A stretch of 43,917 nucleotides of DNA. It comes from Hellea sp. GTDB lineage: Bacteria; Pseudomonadota; Alphaproteobacteria; Caulobacterales; Maricaulaceae. The notes beneath the pieces were generated by a model, which saw only the letters and a list, made by a program, of their open reading frames with translations, did not search any database and was not told the DNA's origin. The stretch is from contig JAHDCL010000013.1 in the NCBI GenBank assembly GCA_020629875.1, positions 1 through 43,917 on the forward strand. Direction: 5' to 3'. Of the stretch, positions 18,224-26,751 are shown piece after piece. Made by a program: the position numbers and the translations under genes. Positions within the stretch are counted from its first letter, which is position 1, and each line of letters opens with the position of its first letter.

Positions 18224-19267
18224 GTGCCAGAAAAACAAAACAATGCCGAAAATCAATATAAAGGTCCAAAGCGGGTCTTCTCGGGCATTCAGCCATCGGG
18301 TGACATGCACCTTGGGAACTATCTGGGTGCCATCAAGAAATTTGTAGATCTGCAAGAGGATAATGAGTGCCTCTATTGTATTGTCGATTTGCACGCGATT
18401 ACCGTTTGGCAGGACCCCAAATTATTACCTGAGCAGACACGCCATATCGCGGCGGCTTACTTGGCCTCTGGTGTCGACCCTTCAAAGGCTATTGTTTATA
18501 ATCAATCCGCCGTGCGCGCCCATACGGAACTGGCGTGGTATTTCAATTGTGTGGCCCGCATTGGGTGGCTTAATCGGATGACGCAGTTCAAGGATAAGGC
18601 GGGTAAGAATTCTGAAAAAATGTCGGTGGGTCTTTATGATTATCCGGTCCTGCAAGCTGCGGATATTTTAGCCTTTAAGGCGACGCATGTCCCTGTCGGC
18701 GAAGATCAAAAGCAGCACTTGGAATTGTCACGCGATATTGCCGCAAAATTTAATCATGATTTTGAGGTGCCTAATTTTTTCCCTAGTCCTGAGCCCATGA
18801 TAAAAGGCCCTGGCGCACGGGTGATGAGCTTGCGCGACGGAACCGCAAAGATGTCCAAGTCTGACCCATCAGATAATTCCCGCATTAATTTGACAGATGA
18901 CGCTGATAAGATCGCGAAAAAAATTCGCAAAGCGAAAACAGATGCAGGCGTTATCCCTGAAACAATGGAAGAGCTTGAGGGCCGCCCCGAAGTGGAAAAT
19001 CTCGTAAGTATCTACGCTGCGCTATCAGGGAAGTCAGATGCTGAGGTGCTTCGCGAATATGCGGGACAAGGATTTGGCGTGTTTAAACCGGCGCTGGCGG
19101 ACTTAACCGTTGAGAAGATGGGCCCGATTACGGATCTTATGAACCGCTACCTGTCGGATCCTGAAGAGCTCAACCGAATTTTGGCTACCGCCGCAGATAA
19201 AGCGGCGGCCATTGCAGACCCTATTGTTTCGGACGTTCGAAAAATCATCGGCTTTTGTGGAGCTTAA
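18224..19267 (+). CDS. trpS: Tryptophan-tRNA ligase
   Basis: The 347-residue class I synthetase shows [13 protein letters not shown] as the HIGH-type motif (about residues 24-36) and AKMSKS (about 208-213) as the KMSKS loop. It charges tRNA(Trp). The start is GTG at 18224, five bases after murJ, with GGAG/AGGT purines upstream; translation gives [21 protein letters not shown]. The final codons carry the ribosome-binding GGAG of the next gene, so the copper chaperone is likely co-transcribed. Confidence 0.97.
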   Translation: MPEKQNNAENQYKGPKRVFSGIQPSGDMHLGNYLGAIKKFVDLQEDNECLYCIVDLHAITVWQDPKLLPEQTRHIAAAYLASGVDPSKAIVYNQSAVRAHTELAWYFNCVARIGWLNRMTQFKDKAGKNSEKMSVGLYDYPVLQAADILAFKATHVPVGEDQKQHLELSRDIAAKFNHDFEVPNFFPSPEPMIKGPGARVMSLRDGTAKMSKSDPSDNSRINLTDDADKIAKKIRKAKTDAGVIPETMEELEGRPEVENLVSIYAALSGKSDAEVLREYAGQGFGVFKPALADLTVEKMGPITDLMNRYLSDPEELNRILATAADKAAAIADPIVSDVRKIIGFCGA

Positions 19268-19268
19268 T

Positions 19269-19769
19269 ATGAAAAAGATAATCACCTTAATCGCGGCAGT
19301 TACACTAGCAGCTTGTTCTGCCGAAATGCCTCATGGAGAAGGCGGCCACACTCATGCTGGTCATCAAATGGATAAGGGTATTGTTGTATCCTCGGCGCGG
19401 GTCCTACCGCCTTTCCCGGGGCGGGACACCGCGGCCGGATATATGTCGATTACAAATCACAGTAAATCTGACGATAAACTGGTATCGGTCACAAGCCCTA
19501 TTAGCGGCGCTGTCGAGATTCATAATCACATCGAGGAAGATGGTGTGATGAAAATGCGTCAAGTCGAGGGGATTTCGTTAAAGGCTGGCGAAACTGTTGA
19601 GCTAAAACCTGGAAGCTTTCACTTGATGATGTTTAAAGCAAAGCTGCCCGAAGACCAAAAGGATGTGTCCCTGACGCTGAACTACCAAAATGCGCCGTCT
19701 GTCACAATGATTGTCCCGGTGGAAGGCCGCGGCGAAGAGAGTTATGGCTCAAGCCACGAAGGCCATTAA
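19269..19769 (+). CDS. PCu(A)C-family periplasmic copper chaperone, lipoprotein
   Basis: The ATG at 19269 is preferred to the track start at 19212: GGAG lies 7 bases before it and it yields a lipoprotein signal MKKIITLIAAVTLAAC (Cys16). The 166-residue protein contains an exact PCu(A)C copper site H-X10-M-X21-H-X-M (H85, M96, H118, M120). Extra metal ligands occur at both ends: HGEGGHTHAGHQM near the N-terminus and SSHEGH at the C-terminus. The family delivers Cu(I) to cytochrome c oxidase CuA in the periplasm. It is one base from trpS and converges with the M48 gene, sharing TTAA as both stop codons. Confidence 0.92.
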   Translation: MKKIITLIAAVTLAACSAEMPHGEGGHTHAGHQMDKGIVVSSARVLPPFPGRDTAAGYMSITNHSKSDDKLVSVTSPISGAVEIHNHIEEDGVMKMRQVEGISLKAGETVELKPGSFHLMMFKAKLPEDQKDVSLTLNYQNAPSVTMIVPVEGRGEESYGSSHEGH

Positions 19770-20674
19770 TTAAAGCTCAGCGTCTTTCCGGCGGTTACTG
19801 CTTTTGTGATGCGCAATTGTTCTGCTCTGAAATTCTTATAGCGCTCTGAAATGCTAGGATGTGTCTTTGAGCTTGATTGATAATCTGCATGTGGATGAGC
19901 GGCATCGCGCCAATAGCTAATGGCGCGATCTATGTCATAATTTGCGCGAGACATCATGACGAGCGCCATGCGGTCGGCCTTTAATTCCAAGGACTTTTCT
20001 TTCCGCTGATGCCCTTTAATTGCGTGAGCCAATTCATGGGCGAGAATAAGGGCAAGGTTCACGTCATCCGGAACCGTTTTCATGAGCTCTGAGGTAATGA
20101 TTATTTGCTCACCATCTGTATGGCCATTAGCTTTTTCGTTGAAGAACACATTTGCGGGATAATCACATATCGTTTCTGGTCTCACGACAATGTCCAGCCG
20201 CTGTTCTCCGCGAAGTATTTTAAGTTCGGCTTCTTCGCCTTTAAACGCCGTTTTTGTTGCGAGATCAAAGAAACGCTGAACGGTAAAACCGCTGGGCATA
20301 TAAGACCCGCCGATGCCAATAATGGAGTCGCCTTCTTTCAGGCCGGCGACTTCAGCGGGTGAGCCTTCTCTGATAGTTCGAATGGAGAGGCGATCATTTG
20401 CTCCGATTAGGACTTCGGCGAACGGCTGAAGGCTGGGTTGATAGTCAGATAGCGTATGCACTGTCATACCGATATCTCGCCGCGTTCGGGGGCAATATTT
20501 AGCATTTGCCTTTAGGAGAGGGGCCGCAACCTTTTGCAGCCGCGCATTATAATTTTGGTGCTCTTTTAAGATGGCGGCGAAGGCGATTTCATTTTTTGTG
20601 CGCGGGACATAATCCGCCGCAATCGCGGGGGTTGCGATAAGTAGCAAAGCCAAAACTAAGAGCGCGCGTCTCAA
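19766..20674 (-). CDS. Periplasmic PDZ-M48 metallopeptidase (downstream paralogue)
   Basis: The 302-residue product has a signal peptide (MRRALLVLALLLIATPAIAA), an N-terminal region with KYCPRTRRDIGM, a PDZ domain (about 95-165, GSPAEVAGLKEGDSIIGI) and an M48 catalytic domain with zinc motif LAHELAHAIKGH and downstream acid in LELKADRMAL. It starts with TTG inside the upstream gene's stop (TTGA overlap), with GAAGAG before it, so it is translated together with its paralogue. The pair probably does envelope proteolysis or outer-membrane quality control; the substrate is not known. Confidence 0.88.
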   Translation of the reverse strand: MRRALLVLALLLIATPAIAADYVPRTKNEIAFAAILKEHQNYNARLQKVAAPLLKANAKYCPRTRRDIGMTVHTLSDYQPSLQPFAEVLIGANDRLSIRTIREGSPAEVAGLKEGDSIIGIGGSYMPSGFTVQRFFDLATKTAFKGEEAELKILRGEQRLDIVVRPETICDYPANVFFNEKANGHTDGEQIIITSELMKTVPDDVNLALILAHELAHAIKGHQRKEKSLELKADRMALVMMSRANYDIDRAISYWRDAAHPHADYQSSSKTHPSISERYKNFRAEQLRITKAVTAGKTLSFN

Positions 20675-21633
20675 GACTCTTCGTTATCCGTTTTGAAATT
20701 CGGGATTAACGGTTTTCCCGCTGCCTGCTTAGCCTTTATTTCATCCCGGGTCGCGGCAATAGAGAGGTAGCGATTGGGATAAGTTGGGTGGGTTTTCGCT
20801 CGGGCAACATATTTCGGATTTGTCACAGCAAGCCTACGCCAAAAATCTTCTACGCCTTCGGGACTAAAACCTGCGCGAACCATATAGTACAGGCCAACAT
20901 AATCAGATTCAGTCTCAAAGGGGCGCGTATAGCGCGTGGCCCCGCCTGAAAGGATGATGTTACCAATGATTTTTCGGATATGCCCCATCGTGTTATGGCC
21001 CAGCTCGTGACCAATAATGAGGGCGAGTTCATCATCATTTTCGACGAAACTCATCATGCCGGCGGTCATGGTGATATTTTTACCATCTGCATAGGCATTT
21101 ATGGTGGAGGTTTGCGCCAACCGAACGGTATAGCCGCAAAGCGTTTCCGACGTCACGGTTACAGGAATTTCCTTCCCGCCGCGCATAACGCGTATGGCGC
21201 CGCCTTGCTCGAGCTTTGTTTGTAAGTCTTTTCCGTTTGGACTTACGATTTCGCCTTCATCACTTAGAAATTGATCGCCAACTTTTATTCCGGCGACCTG
21301 AGCTGGCGACCCTATAGTCACCAATCGCACAGAAGGCTTATCTTTTGCACCGAGTTCGCGCTGAGCTGCGGGGCGCAGAGCTTTGGGGTAAGTCTTTACG
21401 GTATGCATCATCACGCCAATGTCTTGGCGTGTTTTTGGGCAAAGCTCAGCATTCGCCTTTAAGATTGGCTGAGCGACTTGCATGAGGCGCTGCTGCAGGC
21501 GGTCCATCTCGTCGAAAGCCAATAATTCTTGGCGCGATTGTTCGCTGCTAAGCTCGGGCGCTGCAATATCGGGCAAGCGTGTTGAAACGCTGGCGCATCC
21601 GCTCAGGAGAATGGCTGCAAGTAAAACCCTCAT
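20671..21633 (-). CDS. PDZ-M48 metallopeptidase lipoprotein (upstream paralogue)
   Basis: The start at 21633 is chosen over the track start at 22029, because it gives the lipoprotein signal MRVLLAAILLSGC (lipobox LSGC, Cys13) and the upstream extension runs antisense to the NifU-like gene. The 320-residue protein shows ELCPKTRQDIGV, a PDZ domain (GSPAQVAGIKVGDQF), then IIGHELGHNTMGH and ETESDYVGLYYM of M48 peptidases. Two cysteines (in ELCP and ETLCGY) are conserved in the downstream paralogue and could form a disulfide. No clear Shine-Dalgarno is visible. Divergent from the NifU-like gene. Confidence 0.87.
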   Translation of the reverse strand: MRVLLAAILLSGCASVSTRLPDIAAPELSSEQSRQELLAFDEMDRLQQRLMQVAQPILKANAELCPKTRQDIGVMMHTVKTYPKALRPAAQRELGAKDKPSVRLVTIGSPAQVAGIKVGDQFLSDEGEIVSPNGKDLQTKLEQGGAIRVMRGGKEIPVTVTSETLCGYTVRLAQTSTINAYADGKNITMTAGMMSFVENDDELALIIGHELGHNTMGHIRKIIGNIILSGGATRYTRPFETESDYVGLYYMVRAGFSPEGVEDFWRRLAVTNPKYVARAKTHPTYPNRYLSIAATRDEIKAKQAAGKPLIPNFKTDNEES

Positions 21634-21729
21634 GATTGTATGATGCAAATCATAGGCGCTCACGTCAATGCACCTCTTGCACACAGAGCCGCAAAAGCCC
21701 ATATGAGCGAGGAACTTACGGAGACAGAT

Positions 21730-22308
21730 ATGTTCATCCAGACAGAAGACACCCCAAATCCTGCCACGCTGAAATTCTTGCCAGGAAAAGACGTGACAGG
21801 GGAAGGTCAGCCGCCTGTTGAAATTGCGCGCGGTGGCGACGTTTCGGGTGCGCCTTTGGCGGAAATGCTCTTTATGATCCCAGATGTAGTGCGCGTCTTT
21901 TTTGGCGCGGATTATATCTCTGTTACTAAAGGCGATGACGCGCAGTGGAAGCACCTTAAGCCAGCGGTCCTCGGCGCGATTATGGACTTTTATGTTGCTG
22001 GGGGTCAGCCTTTGGTCGACCAGCTTCAATCAGCCGATGTCGAAGAGCGCGTCTATGAAGGCGAAACTTTGGAAATTGTTGAGCAAATAAAAGAACTCAT
22101 CGAGCTTCGCGTGCGCCCTGCGGTGGCGCAAGATGGCGGCGATATCGTGTTTAAACATTTCGATGATGAAGACGGCGCGGTTTATCTGGAAATGCGCGGC
22201 GCTTGTGCCGGCTGCCCCAGTTCAACCATGACGCTGAAATCGGGCATTGAAAATCTGCTTAAGCATTATGTCCCCGAAGTGACTCGCGTGGAACAATACG
22301 CTCACTAA
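21730..22308 (+). CDS. NifU-like Fe-S scaffold/carrier protein
   Basis: The ATG at 21730 has CGGAG 7 bases upstream and gives the typical family N-terminus MFIQTEDTPNPATLKFLPG; ATG 21703 is less likely. The 192-residue protein has an N-terminal Nfu domain and a C-terminal NifU domain with the cluster-binding motif C159-AG-C162 (GACAGCPSSTMTLKSGIE). It passes Fe-S clusters to client proteins such as MiaB or aconitase-type enzymes. Its stop shares a base with the tsaB start (TAATG). The 96-base divergent gap 21634-21729 must hold promoters for both directions; no clear boxes were seen. Confidence 0.95.
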   Translation: MFIQTEDTPNPATLKFLPGKDVTGEGQPPVEIARGGDVSGAPLAEMLFMIPDVVRVFFGADYISVTKGDDAQWKHLKPAVLGAIMDFYVAGGQPLVDQLQSADVEERVYEGETLEIVEQIKELIELRVRPAVAQDGGDIVFKHFDDEDGAVYLEMRGACAGCPSSTMTLKSGIENLLKHYVPEVTRVEQYAH

Positions 22309-22913
22309 TGATCATTCTAGGGTTGGATACAACGGGGGCTTATTGCTCTGCCGCGCTGGTGGATACAGCCAAAGTCCTAGCCTATAAGTCTGAGAATATT
22401 GGCCGTGGTCATGCCGAACGATTGGCGCCAATGGTCCAAGAGGTTTTAGCGCAGGCGGGCCTTAGCGCTAAGGATGTCGATAAGCTCGCCGTTTGTACGG
22501 GGCCGGGTAGTTTTACAGGCCTGCGCGTTGCGCTGGCCTTTGCTAAGGGTTTTGCTTTGCCGCGGAAATTGCCTGTTGTGGGTCTTTCAAATTTGGCGAT
22601 TTGGGCAGCGCAAGTTGACCCCGAGGGTCAGAAAAAAATTGTTTCCATTGCCGATGTGAGGCGAGGTGAGCTGTGCTGGAGCGCCGTGTTTGAGGGAAAT
22701 ATCGCAGAGGGGGCTGTCACGCAAAAAGCGGAGGCCGCCCGTAAGACAATTGCCAAAATTAATCCTGATCTCATCCTCGAAGACGAGATTGTTGATGCAC
22801 GGACCTTGGCTTGGCTCAGTGCAGACTTGTCGCCCACTGATTACCCTGCCGCGCCGCTTTATTCGCGCGGACCGGACGCCAAACTGCCGGGCGGGATAGA
22901 TCCAAACACATGA
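22308..22913 (+). CDS. tsaB: tRNA t6A37 biosynthesis protein TsaB (YeaZ)
   Basis: The 201-residue protein has the ASKHA-type N-terminus LGLDTTGAYCSAALVD and CTGPGSFTGLRVALAFAKGFA, typical of TsaB. TsaB supports TsaD in adding threonylcarbamoyl to A37 of ANN-reading tRNAs. It overlaps the NifU-like gene by one base upstream and rimI by four bases (ATGA) downstream, so this block is tightly coupled. Confidence 0.95.
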   Translation: MIILGLDTTGAYCSAALVDTAKVLAYKSENIGRGHAERLAPMVQEVLAQAGLSAKDVDKLAVCTGPGSFTGLRVALAFAKGFALPRKLPVVGLSNLAIWAAQVDPEGQKKIVSIADVRRGELCWSAVFEGNIAEGAVTQKAEAARKTIAKINPDLILEDEIVDARTLAWLSADLSPTDYPAAPLYSRGPDAKLPGGIDPNT

Positions 22914-23356
22914 TAAGAGCGCTCAATACTACCGATGCGGAGCGCATGGCGGAAATTCATGCCCAGTCATTTCACAAGGGCTGGGATGACGCGGATATGT
23001 GGGCGCATATTCAAAAAGATCTTTGTTTTGGCTTTGGACGTCCATTGCAGGGCTTTATCATTATCAGCGCGGCCGCTGACCAAGCTGAAATTTTGACAAT
23101 TGCTACAGATCCCGCAGAGCGCCGCCGAGGCATTGCGCGGTCCTTGCTTGAAATTGCGGAGACGGAACTCGTTGACAATGGCGTGGATACGCTTTTCCTC
23201 GAAGTGGCCGAAGATAATAAGGCTGCGATTTCATTTTACCAAGGCGTAGCTTTTGAACCGATTGGCCGCCGTCCAGGTTATTATAAGCGTGAACTTGGCC
23301 GCGTCGCCGCGATTACTTATCGCAAACGCCTTGCCGCCAATGACCGAGTCGGCTAA
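22910..23356 (+). CDS. rimI: GNAT N-acetyltransferase, RimI-like
   Basis: The 148-residue protein has a GNAT fold with acetyl-CoA loop TDPAERRRGIARSLLEIAE and C-terminal FLEVAEDNKAAISFYQGVAF-PIGRRPGYY, the arrangement of RimI, which acetylates ribosomal protein S18. Its place directly after tsaB is standard for rimI. The start overlaps the tsaB stop (ATGA). Confidence 0.9.
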   Translation: MIRALNTTDAERMAEIHAQSFHKGWDDADMWAHIQKDLCFGFGRPLQGFIIISAAADQAEILTIATDPAERRRGIARSLLEIAETELVDNGVDTLFLEVAEDNKAAISFYQGVAFEPIGRRPGYYKRELGRVAAITYRKRLAANDRVG

Positions 23357-23365
23357 ATAAACCGC

Positions 23366-23773
23366 ATGGATAGTTGGATAGCAAAAAAATGTGCCGAACG
23401 CGGCCTCAGAATGACCGACCAACGCAAGGTTATTGCTCAGGTGCTTTCGGACGCGGATGATCATCCAGATGCCGAAGAGCTTTATGCGCGGGCCTCCGCT
23501 ATTGATCCAAAAATTTCGTTGGCAACTGTTTACAGGACGGTGCGTCTTTTTTCCGAGGCAGGTATTATCGAGACACATGATTTCCGCGATGGCCGTGCAC
23601 GCTACGAGGCTGCCGATGATGAGCACCATGACCATCTGATTGATGTCACTACGGGCGACGTCATTGAATTTGTCGACGAAGAGATTGAAGAGCTTCAACA
23701 TAAAATCGCCAAGAAGCTCGGTTATGAGTTAGTGGACCATCGTCTCGAGCTTTATGGGAAGAAGATAAAGTAG
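23366..23773 (+). CDS. fur: Fur family metal-responsive repressor (Fur/Mur type)
   Basis: The 135-residue protein has a winged-helix domain (RMTDQRKVIAQVL, SLATVYRTVRLFSEAG) and the metal site HHDH (87-90). Where classical Fur has a CxxC zinc site the sequence reads DVTTG (93-97), as in alphaproteobacterial Fur/Mur proteins. It regulates iron or manganese homeostasis; which metal it senses cannot be told from sequence. It lies 9 bases after rimI and ends one base from the convergent metallophosphoesterase gene. Confidence 0.93.
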   Translation: MDSWIAKKCAERGLRMTDQRKVIAQVLSDADDHPDAEELYARASAIDPKISLATVYRTVRLFSEAGIIETHDFRDGRARYEAADDEHHDHLIDVTTGDVIEFVDEEIEELQHKIAKKLGYELVDHRLELYGKKIK

Positions 23774-23774
23774 T

Positions 23775-24602
23775 TCACGCCGTGGGCACCAAGCTCGGAA
23801 TCATAAGTTCCTCGTCTATCTCTGTCTCTGTTTCTATTGTGCCATGAACCCCATGGGGCTGGGTGTGCAAAATTTCCCATCGTCCATCATGATGTTCCAC
23901 AAGGGCGGTGCAGCTTTCGACCCAATCCCCGTCATTCATATATGTAATGCCATTGATATCGCGCATTTCCGCAACGTGAATATGTCCGCATATCGCGCCG
24001 TCAAAGCCTTTGCGTTTGCAGTAATCCGCGACTTGTTCTTCGAAGCTTTGAATAAAATTCATGGCGCGTTTGGTGCGTTTCTTGAGTGATTTTGAAAGCG
24101 ACCAATAAGGCAGGCCGAGTTTGCGCCGCAGGAAATTCAATTTAGTATTTATCCAGAGCAAGAGATTATAAGCATTATCGCCCAGATGCATGATCCACTT
24201 TCGGTCTGCGCGCATTAATCCGTCAAACATATCGCCGTGAACCACCAGATAGCGTTTCCCATCGGCGCCGTGATGAATGGCGCGATTACACAATTTTACC
24301 TCGCCAAAATTGATCTTAAACCGGAGGAATCCTCGAATGAATTCATCATGATTGCCCGCAATATAATACACATCCGTTCCGCGTTTAGAGGCGGTGAGGA
24401 TGCGGCGAATGACATTGGTATGGGCCTGAGGCCAGAACCACTTTTTCTTAAGCCGCCAGCCATCAATAATATCACCGACCAGATAAAGCGCCTCGCAGCT
24501 ATGTGTTTTGAGGAAACCGCACAGGGCATCGGCCTGGCAGCCTTTGGATCCCAGATGCACATCTGAGATGAAAATTGCGCGGTATTTGGGCGGCGGTTTC
24601 AT
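23775..24602 (-). CDS. LpxH-like metallophosphoesterase
   Basis: The 275-residue protein contains all calcineurin-type metallophosphoesterase motifs: SDVHLG (about 13-18), GDIIDGW, GNHDEF, VHGDMFD and GHIH. This UDP-2,3-diacylglucosamine diphosphatase-like group carries an insert with basic helices (SLKKRTKRAMNF) fitting membrane association. A role in lipid A or phospholipid-related envelope metabolism is inferred; alphaproteobacteria often use LpxI instead, so LpxH function should not be assumed. Weak ribosome-binding site; divergent from the sigma-54 unit. Confidence 0.85.
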   Translation of the reverse strand: MKPPPKYRAIFISDVHLGSKGCQADALCGFLKTHSCEALYLVGDIIDGWRLKKKWFWPQAHTNVIRRILTASKRGTDVYYIAGNHDEFIRGFLRFKINFGEVKLCNRAIHHGADGKRYLVVHGDMFDGLMRADRKWIMHLGDNAYNLLLWINTKLNFLRRKLGLPYWSLSKSLKKRTKRAMNFIQSFEEQVADYCKRKGFDGAICGHIHVAEMRDINGITYMNDGDWVESCTALVEHHDGRWEILHTQPHGVHGTIETETEIDEELMIPSLVPTA

Positions 24603-24625
24603 ATCTGGCCTATTAGGCTGTTTCT

Positions 24626-24665
24626 GTGACGTCGCCGTGACAGAATTCTATAGGCTTCGTGACAG
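24626..24665. promoter_or_regulatory. Three phased GTGAC direct repeats (possible enhancer sites)
   Basis: GTGAC occurs at 24626, 24637 and 24659; the last two extend to GTGACAG. The start-to-start spacings are 11 and 22 bases, one and two helical turns, so all three lie on the same DNA face. They are about 46-85 bases upstream of the -24 element, a usual range for bacterial enhancer-binding proteins. Confidence 0.5.
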
Positions 24666-24710
24666 AGGTTTGGGTGAATTTTTCGCCTGTTTTCCCCTAA
24701 AGCGCGATTT

Positions 24711-24726
24711 TGGCACGCATCCTGCA
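24711..24726 (+). promoter_or_regulatory. Sigma-54 (-24/-12) promoter
   Basis: TGGCACGCATCCTGCA, preceded by TT, matches the RpoN consensus TTGGCACG-N4-TTGCA with one mismatch (C for the first T of the -12 block) and exact GG-N10-GC spacing. The predicted start near 24737 leaves a leader of about 24 bases that contains the strong AGGAGGG ribosome-binding site of the next gene. Confidence 0.75.
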
Positions 24727-24760
24727 TTGGTAAGGACCTGTTAACCAGGAGGGATAGGTT

Positions 24761-25207
24761 ATGTCTCAACTTAAGAAAAAGGCCCTGAAGATGGGCGTGC
24801 TTGGCCTTGTCCTCTGGGGCGGCTACACATGGGTGAACCAAACGCCTGAACGGGCTGATGCGACGGCCGTGATGACGGATAATGTGGTCGAAACAACACT
24901 CGATAAAACTGATTTAGCGATGGATAAATCGGGGGAGTGGATAGATGAAAAAACGACGATGGTCGCGGATGTATGGGACCGCGTCGATATTGAAGGGAAA
25001 GTCAGCGCCCTTCAGGACAACGTCAAACCTGTCGGTAAGATGATTAAAAAGAAGGTCAATCCGAATAATATTCCCGGCGTGAAAGAAGCGGGCTGGCTTG
25101 ATAGTAAAACGTCTTTCCCCGCCATGCTTTTATTATTGGTGGCCGGTGTGGTTCTTACGCTTCTGGCGGTCGCGAGCCCGGCATCACTTAGCGGCGGTCG
25201 TCACTAA
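24761..25207 (+). CDS. Unknown two-TM envelope protein under a sigma-54-type promoter
   Basis: The 148-residue protein starts at an ATG preceded by AGGAGGGAT, the strongest ribosome-binding site in the window. It has an N-terminal hydrophobic segment (about 11-26), a charged region of about 85 residues rich in Asp/Lys/Val, likely periplasmic and partly helical, and a C-terminal membrane segment (about 118-138, AMLLLLVAGVVLTLLAV) with a short tail. I do not recognise the family and see no catalytic motif. Its promoter suggests induction under a specific signal, as with phage-shock or stress proteins, but that analogy rests on regulation and topology only. Confidence 0.75.
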   Translation: MSQLKKKALKMGVLGLVLWGGYTWVNQTPERADATAVMTDNVVETTLDKTDLAMDKSGEWIDEKTTMVADVWDRVDIEGKVSALQDNVKPVGKMIKKKVNPNNIPGVKEAGWLDSKTSFPAMLLLLVAGVVLTLLAVASPASLSGGRH

Positions 25208-25280
25208 CCCTAATGAAAGGGGGCTTGCGATGCGGCTCCCTTGGGCTTATAGCCCCGCTCACCACTAAAGTGAGCCTATT

Positions 25281-26750
25281 ATGACCGTCCTGTTACCCCG
25301 CGATGAAAACGCGTCCCGTAACGTTGACGCTCCGAAATCCGCCAAGGCGGCCAAGGACGGCAATGTTGCGCAAACAAACCGAAATATAGATGAGGCGCAT
25401 ATCGCCTCTGCGCCGTCCGATGGCCGCAACACCAAAAAGGTCTTCATCAAGACCTATGGCTGCCAGATGAATGTCTATGACAGTGAGCGTATGGCCGATG
25501 TCCTCGCACCGATTGGCTACGCCCCGGTAGGCGCCCCTGATGAGGCCGACCTCGTTATTCTCAATACCTGCCACATTCGCGAAAAGGCAGCAGAGAAAGT
25601 CTATTCAGAGCTTGGCCGTATTCGTCAGCATAAAGAAAAGAATAAGCCCGATATGAAAGTCGCCGTGGCGGGCTGTGTCGCCCAAGCCGAAGGCGAAGAG
25701 ATTATGCGCCGCGCCCCGGTGGTCGATATGGTGCTCGGCCCGCAGACCTATCACAAGCTCCCCGAAATGATTGCCAAGGTGCATCGCGGGACAGGTGATG
25801 TGTTGGAAACGGAATTTGATACGCTAGAGAAATTCGATCAGCTTCCTGAAACACGCCAAGCCAAAGGCTTCTCATCTTTCCTGACTATCCAAGAAGGCTG
25901 TGATAAATTCTGCACATTTTGTGTGGTGCCTTATACGCGCGGCGCAGAAGTCTCTCGCCCCGTTGACCAGATTGTGGCTGAAGCCCGAAACCTTGCCGCG
26001 CAAGGCGTGCGCGAAATTACGCTGATCGGACAGAACGTTGATGCTTACCACGCGGAAGGTCCAGACGGGTCTGAGTGGGGCTTAGGTGAGCTTATCGAAC
26101 ATGTCGCGCTTATCGGCGGGATTGATCGCTTGCGTTTTACCACCTCGCATCCGCGCGATATGGATGATGAACTCATTGCCGTTTTGGGGCGCGAGAAAAA
26201 GCTCATGCCTTATCTGCATCTTCCGATACAGGCGGGTAGCAACAAAGTCCTCCACGCCATGAACCGGGGTCACACTTATGATGATTATAAAAAGCTGATT
26301 GCGAAAATTCGCACGGCGCGTCCTGACATTGCGCTCTCGGGTGATTTTATTGTCGGCTTCCCCGGCGAAACCGATGCGGATTTTGAACAGACGATGAAAT
26401 GCGTCGAAGAGATTGGCTATGCCAGCTCATTCTCTTTCAAATATTCCATCCGCCCCGGAACGCCAGGTGCCTCCATGCCGCGCCAAGTGCCTGAAGACGT
26501 AAAGTCTGAGCGCCTAAAGCGCTTACAAGATTTGCTCTACACACAACAACTCGCCTTCAACAAATCCCTCATTGGCCGTACATTAGATGTGCTGGTCGAA
26601 AATGGCGGCCGCGAAGACGGACAACTCTTTGGGCGCAGTCCTTATCTCCAAGGCACGCATTTTGATGGGCCAGAGGAGTTGGTCGGGCAGATTGTGCCTG
26701 TGCTGATTACAGGAGCAGGGCGGAATTCATTGACGGGTGAGTTGGTTTAA
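25281..26750 (+). CDS. miaB: tRNA-2-methylthio-N6-dimethylallyladenosine synthase MiaB
   Basis: The 489-residue radical-SAM methylthiotransferase has an MTTase domain ([28 protein letters not shown] giving the three auxiliary-cluster cysteines), the radical SAM motif C207-x3-C211-x2-C214 ([16 protein letters not shown]) and a C-terminal TRAM domain. It adds methylthio to i6A37 of tRNA. About 50 low-complexity residues precede the MTTase domain, an unusually long N-terminal extension; no later in-frame start is available. The 73-base gap before it contains GCTCAC/GTGAGC hairpin arms close to the ATG. Confidence 0.96.
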   Translation: MTVLLPRDENASRNVDAPKSAKAAKDGNVAQTNRNIDEAHIASAPSDGRNTKKVFIKTYGCQMNVYDSERMADVLAPIGYAPVGAPDEADLVILNTCHIREKAAEKVYSELGRIRQHKEKNKPDMKVAVAGCVAQAEGEEIMRRAPVVDMVLGPQTYHKLPEMIAKVHRGTGDVLETEFDTLEKFDQLPETRQAKGFSSFLTIQEGCDKFCTFCVVPYTRGAEVSRPVDQIVAEARNLAAQGVREITLIGQNVDAYHAEGPDGSEWGLGELIEHVALIGGIDRLRFTTSHPRDMDDELIAVLGREKKLMPYLHLPIQAGSNKVLHAMNRGHTYDDYKKLIAKIRTARPDIALSGDFIVGFPGETDADFEQTMKCVEEIGYASSFSFKYSIRPGTPGASMPRQVPEDVKSERLKRLQDLLYTQQLAFNKSLIGRTLDVLVENGGREDGQLFGRSPYLQGTHFDGPEELVGQIVPVLITGAGRNSLTGELV

Positions 26751-26751
26751 A

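Noticed and set aside
21634-22029. N-terminal extension of the upstream M48 protein (452-residue ORF)
   Set aside because: It runs antisense through the NifU-like gene, and a lipoprotein signal begins at 21633.
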